Source: Auricularia sp. M13
Taxonomy: Eukaryota > Basidiomycota > Agaricomycetes > Auriculariales > Auriculariaceae
DNA length: 64,000 nucleotides
Reading direction: 5' to 3'
Assembly: GCA_037042915.1 (NCBI GenBank)
Contig: CM073197.1
Coordinates: 992,001 to 1,056,000, forward strand
Part shown: positions 56,334-64,000 of the stretch, piece by piece
Layout of the letters: every line of letters starts with the position of its first letter
Numbering within the stretch: position 1 is the stretch's first letter
Notes under the pieces: generated by a model
Seen by the model: only the letters and a program-made list of their open reading frames with translations
Told to the model about the DNA's origin: nothing
The model's database searches: none
Program-made: the position numbers and the translations under genes

Positions 56334-58168
56334 CTATAACCGCCGCTTCTTGCTCGCCCGGGCATCCTTGTCCTTCTCAGCAGCCTTAGCCTTGCGCTTG
56401 ACGCGCTCGACCAAGCTGTCCAGCCCATCCCCATTTTTCTCCTCATCCTTCGACCGCATCTGCTGCCGCCGCGTGCGCTCTTCTAACAACTTTTCCATGC
56501 CCTTCGTGCGCTTGAACCTAAGCGCAAGGTATGTCAGCCAGAAGATCGACACAGGGAGGAAAGGGAGCAACGTACTTGGGGTTGCTGGGATCGATCGCAA
56601 ACGCCGGGTCCTCGTGGATGGCTTTGAAGCGCTCGTCGGCGACGTCGAGCTCGAAGCCCTCGCCGGCCTCCTCCGCGTGCCGCGCGAGCTTCTTCTTCAT
56701 CTTGCGCGCTGTTTGCCCTTCTTGGCCTCCGCCTTGGACGCCAGCAGCACCGTGCGCATGTCGAAGTGCTGCAAGCCATCGCCATCCGCCGCGCCGTCCG
56801 CGATGATCTGCGCGAGTTCCTCCTTAGAGGCCTGCGCTTTCGCAGGTCTGCCGACTTCCGCTTCGGCGTCTGAGCCATCTCCGTCCGACGTTGCAAAGAA
56901 CGCATCCTTCTCCGCGCCCGCGCCCTCGTCATCGGAGGAGGCAGCCGGCCGCCCAGAGCCTTTGCGCGCAGCCTTGCGCGCGGCCTTCTTCTCCTTCTGT
57001 TTGCGCTTGTACTTCTCCAGCGTCGTCTCATCTTTATCCGCGTCCTTGCCGGCGTCGTTGCTCAGGCCGGGAACGAAGGTGATCTCGAGCTCGCCCGCCT
57101 TGTCGGGCTTGCCGCTTCCCCAGCCCTCCGGCAGCTCCTCATTCTCGCTGTCGGAGCGCAGCAGCAGCGCGCGCTTGCGCTCGAGCTCCGCCTCGTCCTC
57201 GTCTCCGGAGCCCTCGGAGCCGGACGCGATGTACGCCTTGAAGTCGATCTCGTCCAGGTCCTTGCGCGTCAGCGCGCGCCGCGTCAGCTTCGTGCGCTCC
57301 GGGTCGTCTTCATCCCAGGTCAGTTTCACGCGCGAGTGTCGCAGCGCCTGCGTGTCGGTCAGTTTGGACTGAGAGTGAAGGGGCGATGGCAAAGGCGTAC
57401 GTCGGTGGTGAAGTCCACTGCTTTGAAATCAGCGCGCTCTTCTGTGGCTTCGTCTCTGGAATTTTCGGGTGGTCAACAGAAGGACGGTATGCTGAGAGTG
57501 GAAAGGCATACCTGAACTCGTCGTCAAAAATCATGTCCTCTGGGACGTAGCTGAGGTCAAGCACGTTCGCTGATCGCTCGAGCTCCGTGCCTTCGAGCTC
57601 GTTGTAGATATGTTCAGCTGCCTGTACCGAGTCGCACTCGACAACAGCATAATAATAGCTACGGCAGCATACTTGAGCACCAGAATGAAAGCAAGCAATG
57701 CAAGAACAAACGCACCGTAATCTCTCGAGCTGGTACTTGCGCAGCGCATCCTGGTCGTAGTCCTGACCATCATTGACCTCAAAGATAGTCTTCTCGTTGA
57801 TGTCGTCCTCGTCCTCCTCGCCCTGCCTCTTGCGGCCAAACACTCTGGCGGCGGGCCCTCGCGCTCCTCGCGCGCCATGCGCTCCTTGCCAAACTCGCTG
57901 GGATACACCCGCACGCGCCGGATCTTGTCGACGCTGCTGAAGATTTTGAACAGGTGCGCGGCGCGGACGTGGTCCCAGTCGAGGTTGACGACCGCGATGC
58001 GCGTCGTCGCCTCCCCGCCGGGCTGCGCGGGTTGCTCGGGCTGCGTGCGCGCGTAGGCTGCGGCCTGGGCGTCGAGCTCGGCCAGCGTGTTTTCGTCCAG
58101 GTCGATTTCCAGGTCCTGGTCGTCGACGGGGATGGGCTTCGACGAGTGCTGGCCCAGCGTCACCGTTG

Positions 58169-58209
<41 letters not shown>

Positions 58210-58591
58210 TCTTCTTCAGCGTTGTCGGACGACTCGTCCGACGATTCGACGAGCCCTTCGCCGCGCGCGTAGTCCGGGCGCTTCGCTTCGCCGTCCGCGC
58301 CCTCGTCGTCGTTGACATCGTCGTCGTCGCCTGCGAGCCGGTAGAAGCGCTTCAGGTTGTCGCTGTCCTTCGTTTTGGACACTTTGCGGCCATACTTGTC
58401 GACGCGTTTGCCTGGACAGAGCGCTTTGTCAACCCGGTGCAAGCAAGCGTTAGCAGAAAATGCGCACCCTTGTCTTTGGCGGGCTCAAGGATAGACTTGA
58501 ACCGGTTGTCTACGACGACCTTTGCCCTGGCCTTCTTGGGCCGCCGGAAGCGAGGGTCTGTCTTGAGCCGGGCGAAGCGGGCGTCTGACAT
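56334..58591 (-). CDS. ESF1: ESF1-like nucleolar rRNA-processing protein
   Basis: Esf1 is needed for 18S rRNA maturation in the nucleolus. ATG 58591 gives MSDARFARLKTDPRFRRPKK. Further blocks are KRVDKYGRKVSKTKDSDNLK, a long Asp/Glu repeat (58150-58210), TRIAVVNLDWDHVRAAHLFK (RRM-like), PSEFGKERMAREEREGPPPE, LRKYQLERLRYYYAVVECD, NELEGTELERSANVLDLSYV and ALRHSRVKLTWDEDDPERTK. The C-terminal NUC153-type motif is DERFKAIHEDPAFAIDPSNP, and the end is RASKKRRL at 56334. The order is exactly that of the family. One base seems missing at about 57843-57846 (PPPE|VFGRKRQ). It is divergent from IRC3, 55 bp between starts. Confidence 0.88.
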
Positions 58592-58646
58592 GGGTGAGCT
58601 CGAGCGACACGCTTGTGAACTCCGCACTGGCACTGGCTGGGATCGC
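58592..58646. promoter_or_regulatory. 55-bp divergent promoter between ESF1 and IRC3
   Basis: Both start codons are well supported: the family N-terminus of ESF1 and the mitochondrial presequence of IRC3. The shared regulatory region must therefore be very short or extend into coding sequence. Confidence 0.6.
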
Positions 58647-61172
58647 ATGCTTGCCTTCTTCCGACGCTTGCGCCCTGTTGCATTACGCCCAGCCATCGTA
58701 CGCTCTCTGTCAACCAAGGCACCCGAGCATGACCCCATAATCCTGCGGCCGTACCAAGAGAGCTGTATCCAGGCCTGTCTGCTCGCGCTCGAGAATGGCT
58801 GCACGCGCATCGGCGTCTCGCTCCCCACGGGCTCGGGAAAGACCACGGTGTTCTTGTCGCTGCTCTCGCGCATGGATATGGGCGCGCCGAGGTCCAAGGC
58901 GCTTGTGATCGTCAACAGCGTCGAGCTCGCCAAGCAGGCCGCCGCGCAGGCTGAGCGTCTGTTCCCCGAATGGTCCGTCGAAATTGAGCAGGGCCAGAAG
59001 CATGTCGCCTCCGCCAATGCCGACTTGTACGTGTATCTGCTTCGTTCTTCGCTGCTGCTGATACTTGGGTGCGAAGGACGGTAGCGACGTACCAGACCCT
59101 CATGCGCGGAATGCGAGTGGCCAAGTTCGACCCAGCCGAGATAAAGGCAGTCATAATCGACGAGGCTCATCACGCAGCCGCTCCTTCGTTCGTTGCACAG
59201 TTGTCTAAGCCTCGCCTCAGTTCACTCAATCGTTGTTGAATTGTTGTTGTAGATATCAGAAAGTCCTCTCTTACTTCGACCCGAACCTCACGCACGAAGC
59301 GGACGAGCGACCGCCGTCCAACGTTCCCATCATCGGCTTCTCCGCAACCTTTAGCAGACACGACGGGCTGGCCTTGGGCAGCGTGTTCGACCGAATCGTC
59401 TACCACCGCGATTTCCTCGAAATGATCAAGGAGCAGTGGTTATGCACCGTGCGCTTCACAACGGTCAAGGTCCAGCTGGACCTCTCAGATGTGACCATCA
59501 ACACCAAGTCGGGCGACTTCAACCCGACCAGCCTCGCGCACGTCGTCAACACCGACACCATCAACCATGTCGTATTGCAGTCTTGGATTGACCGTGCATG
59601 TGCGTATGACTGAATCTTGCAATCTTGCTTCCTCTTTCGGCGCGTTGGCTTCTGGAACCGAATACTGAATACCGCAATAGCCGCTCGCAAATCGACGCTG
59701 ATATTCTGCGTAAACCTGGCACACGTCCGCGACCTGACGCAGGTCTTCCGCGACGCGGGCATCGACGCGCGCTACCTCCATAGCGGCACGCCGCACCGCG
59801 AGCGTGCCGAGCTTCTTGATGCTTTCCGCAAGGGCGAGTATCCCGTCCTCGTCAACTGTGGTGAGTCGCCGTCCCCTGTGTGCTCGAGCCCGCCATCGCT
59901 GCGATTTGACACAAGAATAGCTATCCTTACCGAAGGGGCGGACATCCCGAACATCGACTGTGTCATGCTCGCGCGGCCCACGCGCTCGCGCAATCTCTTT
60001 GCGCAGATGGTGCGTCTATGATCTTGACATTGTCAAGCGAAACTGACCAGGACGCGTAGATCGGGCGCGGGATGCGTTTGTCTCCTGCGACGGGCAAGGA
60101 AGACTGCCATATTCTCGATTTCGTGGACAGCACGACGCGTGTGCAGGGCATCGTTTCCACGCCGACGCTCTTCGGCCTCCAACCTGCAGAAGACGTGACC
60201 GGTTCGTCCCCTCCTGCTCCTGACCGCTCTCTCCTCTGCATTGCTTCTCATCATCGTATGGCCTCATGACCAGATGCCTCGCTCGAAGAGCTCGAAAAGC
60301 GCGCCGCGGAGCAAGAATCGTCTGACGACCAGGTCGACGTCTTCATCCCGGACCCCAAGTCGATCGTCTACAAGGACTACGAGAACCCGTTCGCGCTCGT
60401 CAAGGACACCTCCGGCTGCCCGCACATCGCGCAGATCAGCGCGTACGCGTGGGTCGGCGTCGGCGACGACCGCTACGTCCTGGAATGCCTGGGAAGGGGT
60501 TCATCCGCATTCAGCCATACCAACAGGATGCGGAAGATGAGGAGGATGGCAGCGAGACGCCGGCGTACACCGCGACGTACACGCCGAGCAACACGTGGAG
60601 CGACGGCGGCTCGCCGTACGCGCGCCCGCGGCGGATCCTCACGGCCGCGTCGCTGCAGGACGCCGTGCGCGGCGCGGACAACTATGCGGAGCGCGTGTGT
60701 CCGGGGACGATGAGCCAAGGGTGAGTCTGTCCTCATTCATCTCATACCGGACAACTTATAATTAAATTGATGATGACGTCCCAGTCTTTACCGCTCTGCG
60801 CGATGGCGCCGCGCGCCCGCGTCGAAAGCGCAGAAGGACTTCATCGCGCAGCGCTGGGGGCTCCTGAAGCCCGAGGCGATCCTGGCTGCGACGCCCGAGC
60901 AGGCCGAGCGCAAGAAGCACGTCGCGAACCTCACGAAGGGCGAAGCGGGCGACATCATCTCGCGGCTGAGGCACGGTGCAGCGGTACGTCCTGCCTGTGA
61001 TAGGGGTCTACCTCCTGCGTTACTGGAAGATAAATGACAAAAACAGACGCGGTATGCGAAGAAGGTGCAGTCGCACGAGCGCTCGCTCGCCAAGGCGGCG
61101 AGTGCGGCCGCGCGCGAGAAGGCGCGCAAGGCGCGAGAGGTCGTCGCGGTTGGTCCGCTGGCCCGCGCTTGA
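58647..61172 (+). CDS. IRC3: IRC3-like mitochondrial SF2 helicase
   Basis: Irc3 is a double-strand DNA helicase that maintains mitochondrial DNA. ATG 58647 gives a presequence, [20 protein letters not shown]. Helicase motifs follow: Q-like [20 protein letters not shown], Walker [28 protein letters not shown] box [14 protein letters not shown], motif [16 protein letters not shown], then [15 protein letters not shown], motif [21 protein letters not shown] and motif [11 protein letters not shown]. The C-terminal region ([40 protein letters not shown]) matches the fungal Irc3 tail and ends at 61172. A missing base at about 60491 (VLECLG|KGFIRI, within a G run) is likely. About eight short introns. 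Confidence 0.88.
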
Positions 61173-61716
61173 CGACGTGGTGCGCGGGTTACGGGTTACC
61201 TCACTCCTACTTACGGCCCGGCGTCATTCGATGGGCATGCGATGATTGCGTCTCTTTGGCGGGCGTAATTCCGGTGCAGTGCGAAAGGACGAGAGCCAAC
61301 ATGCAGCTGCGAAAAGCGTCTCGACACGACGAACGTCCCCGGTGCCAGCGCCCTGGCCAGGCCGTCCGGTTCATTAGCTGTGTACAGCATCCTATGCGCA
61401 GCACTGAGCGATGTGCTACAGCTTGCACACCGACGGGGCTTGACGCTGCTTCGTCGATGGTTCGCCAGACCGAATAGTATATGTAGTGCGTATATTCGAA
61501 GACGCTGATAGCTGCATCAGTGTGTACGTTCCGTACTTAGCTTTAGCAATGCAGGACGATTCAACAGGACCCAGGGCAGCAGTCCCTTCGTTCAGATACA
61601 CTAGGACGAGGACCAATACTATTTAAACCAACTGCGCGCGTTCTGTTCCTTTCGGCGCCGCAAATCCTCTGCCAGCATAAAAAGGATGCGACATTCAACA
61701 TTCTGAGCTTTGGCCG
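61173..61716. other. Convergent spacer between IRC3 and the pseudouridine-catabolism gene
   Basis: About 540 bp with no supported gene. It should contain the 3' untranslated ends of both genes. Confidence 0.45.
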
Positions 61717-64000
61717 TCAACGGAGCGATGAGAGACTAGGGGCAACTGCATAGGTGCTGCGCAAGGTTTCCACCGCGGCGCGCTGTCCAGCAGTGATCAA
61801 GGCCTCCAAAGTGTCAGGCGCGCCGAACGCCGTCGGATTTTCGAGCAGCCCTGCGAGCACCGCGCCGACGAGCGTATCCCCGGCGCCGGTGACGCTCACA
61901 ATTTCCCCAGGTGCGAGGTCGAAGGCGGGGAAATGGCGCACGACGACTGTGCTGGCTGCGTCACCGTGGGCGACGATCTGCCTGCGCGACATGTTGGACG
62001 TTTCTTTGGACCACGCGCTCTCCGCGCCTTGGCGCATGACGACCAATACTCCTGCAAGGCGGCGGAGTGTGAGGACTCGAATGGGATAACAAGTACAGTA
62101 ATGGCCTGCGCTGCGTACCTTTGTCGCCAAGCTGGATCATGAGGTGCTGCACGAACGGCAAGAAGGCGACGGCGTTCTGCACGACGCCGTCGCGCAGGAG
62201 GAAGCCGAGGTCGCCCTTGCTCGTCGAGCTGTCTTGCGCGGCGGGGCGCGCGGCGAACAGCGCGAGATGCTGGCGGTAGCCGGCCTCGAGCTGCATGGCG
62301 TCGAGCGCGCGCCACCACTTCGGCGCGTCGAATAGGTTCCAGCGCTCCTCGCGCGCGGCACTCGCCAGCACGGCGAGCTCGCGCGTGTTGGGCGAGGCGA
62401 ACGTGACTGCCGGCGACTCCTCTGCGCTCGTTGTCCATGCTTTGAATGCCGGCAGTATGGCGCTGGCTTTCGCGACGGACGTCGGCTCACTGGTCCACCG
62501 GATTGTCAGCGCAAATAGAATATTGACGACGGTGTGCATGCGTACAAGAACGCTGCGTGGTCGCAATGATGGTCAGTGGTTGTGGGAACTAGGAGCAGAG
62601 TACGCACTAGGTATGCGCTTCTCGCGACAATATTGCAGCACCTGCTCTATCGTTTCCGCAGACAAGTTCGCGTCCATCGCAACCAGCCGCGGCGCATTCC
62701 TCTCAATCGCAGCGATGACCTGCACAGCACAATCTCTGCATCGATACCAAGCACTCGCGTCGCGTCGCATCAGCGCTACGCACCTCCTCCGCGCGCATAT
62801 TCGCCGGCGCATCCATGTCCGCAACGCCGCAAACCAAGGCGCCATGTGCATCCAGGAGCATGTTGCACACGGGCGTGCGGCCGCTTCCACCCACGAGGCC
62901 GTCGACGCGCATGCCCAGGCGCACCGTCTCGTCGCGCAGCGTGCGTCCGAACGCGTCGTCTGCGTCCGTCCCGCGGGCGCGACGAGCAGCACCTTCGACG
63001 ACCCAGCGGATAGCCGGTGCGCGGCTTCCGCAACATTGCGCGCGACGCCGCCGAGCGCAGTGCGCACGCTGCCCGGCGCCGTGGACCCCGACGCGTCTAC
63101 CGCCGCGGACGCTTGCTGCGCAATGATGTCGATGGCGGCGCAGCCCGCCACGACAAGCTCTGCCTTTCCCTCGGCCGGTTCACGGAGCAGTGGTAACGGA
63201 GCGGAATCTTGTTTTGCCAACGTTGCAGATGTACGTACATGCTTCGACTGCGGGAGTGCGCGGCTCGAGCAGGGCTACAGTCCATGCAAGAACGTTCAAC
63301 GTACCCCTGCGCCGGAATCTTCTGCCTGCTCTTTGACAAGCCGGGTATATTGCACTGCAACCTGGGCGCCTGGAGAATTTGAACGGGAAAGAGGATGAGC
63401 AGGACGTTGTGTATGGGGCATACGCACCGATTGCAGATGTGTTCTCAATCAACGCGATATCTACGTCTGGCGTGAGTAGCCGGACTTGGGCAGTGCTGGC
63501 AATCGTACTGCTGTGCAGGCTCTTCCCCTGGCTGAGTTCTGTGACACGCTGGAGCAACCAAGGTGTTACATCTTTCCCGCGAGAGCTCATTCCGTTCTCC
63601 TCGCTCTCGCGGACGGCCTGGTCAATAACGGCTTGGATTTTCGCGCCGTCCGCTGCCGCAGATTCTGGCACAGGAGCTGCGAAGAAAACGCCGGTTTGCA
63701 GTTGAAGTGCATTGAACTGGTTGTCTGCATGCCATATATCAGATTTTTTTGAAGCCGTATATGATACGGTAACCTACAGAATATTTGTGCGGCCAGTTCG
63801 GGAGTGTTGACATTCCACGGACTCTGGAAGTAGCGCGTTAAGCAGTTAAAAATCAAGATAGAGGGAACGAGCATACCTTGCAGCCACTATCGCGGGCGTA
63901 GAAGGCAGGGAAGACGTTATTATCGGAATATGTGAGCACGGGAACGCCTTGTGTTTCCTGAACGCGTTCGGTACGACCAGACTCCTGGCATGACTTCTCT
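61717..64000 (-). CDS. Pseudouridine-5'-phosphate glycosidase / PfkB kinase fusion (5' end beyond window)
   Basis: Bifunctional pseudouridine catabolism: the kinase makes pseudouridine 5'-phosphate and the glycosidase splits it to uracil and ribose 5-phosphate. At the right edge the minus strand reads GVPVLTYSDNNVFPAFYARD, then WNVNTPELAAQIF, AVIDQAVRESEENG, GKDVTPWLLQRVTEL and IALIENTSAIGA (PsuG/IndA domain). The PfkB domain starts VVAGCAAIDIIAQQ and APGSVRTALGGVARNVAEAA, with GMRVDGLVGGSGRTPVCNML, and ends with the catalytic signature VTGAGDTLVGAVLAGLL; stop at 61717. One base seems missing at about 62969-62973 (VAPAG|TDADDAFGRTL, in a GGG run). The start lies beyond 64000. Confidence 0.85.

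Noticed and set aside
58087-58272. Poly-Ser plus-strand frame
   Set aside because: Antisense of the Asp/Glu repeat in ESF1.
57954-59084. 376-residue plus-strand frame running across ESF1 into IRC3
   Set aside because: The first part is antisense to ESF1 exons; only the last part, from the ATG at 58647, is real IRC3 sequence.
1-64000. CRISPR arrays, rRNA genes, phage or bacterial operons
   Set aside because: No regularly spaced repeats, rRNA-like sequence or uninterrupted bacterial-style gene runs were seen; the introns mark a eukaryotic nuclear genome.

Overview
Eukaryotic nuclear DNA, almost certainly from a mushroom-forming basidiomycete (Agaricomycetes). Genes are dense, GC-rich and on both strands. 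Nearly all are cut by many 45-60 nt introns with GTNNGT-like donors and YAG acceptors, and some exons are as short as 8 nt. The gene content fits as well: GH71 and GH99-like glycosidases, a CRN-like P-loop protein, HNH proteins and a meiotic MSH4. No rRNA, CRISPR, phage or bacterial operon signal was seen.

Layout. 1-9 kb: a GH99-like glycosidase with a long proline-rich tail, the mitochondrial F1-ATPase chaperone ATP11 (reading frame badly disrupted) and a CRN-like P-loop protein. 9-16.8 kb: two related zinc-finger proteins flanking an orphan multi-pass membrane protein, then a tandem pair of PNPOx-like flavoproteins with C-terminal membrane anchors. 16.8-19.2 kb: gene-poor, with a 1.29-kb element that has CACTG termini and 3-bp target duplications (CACTA/EnSpm-like). 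19.2-29.1 kb: the mitochondrial fission adaptor MDV1, a bromodomain-BAH RSC subunit, a single-pass membrane protein and a C2H2 transcription factor. 29.5-38.4 kb: MSH4, an orphan gene with an acidic tail, a recent truncated copy of the MSH4 5' exons, an HNH protein, and phosphopantothenoylcysteine decarboxylase sharing a 21-bp divergent promoter with the HNH gene. 38.9-47.9 kb: two paralogous Cid1/Trf4-type nucleotidyltransferases flanking the tRNA methyltransferase TRM2; the second has lost a catalytic carboxylate. 48-64 kb: ChaC, thioredoxin-TPR, GH71, unknown genes, the rRNA-processing factor ESF1 divergent from the mitochondrial helicase IRC3, and the 3' part of a pseudouridine glycosidase-kinase fusion that runs off the right edge.

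Most genes are unrelated housekeeping genes. Several products act in or on mitochondria (ATP11, MDV1, IRC3, and perhaps the nucleotidyltransferases and TRM2). A recurring oddity is that about a dozen conserved exons need one extra base to stay in frame, while MSH4, TRM2, the PNPOx pair and others read cleanly. This suggests single-base deletions in the consensus, or local gene decay. Intron-exon models were made by eye from splice signals and family conservation, so boundaries are provisional.
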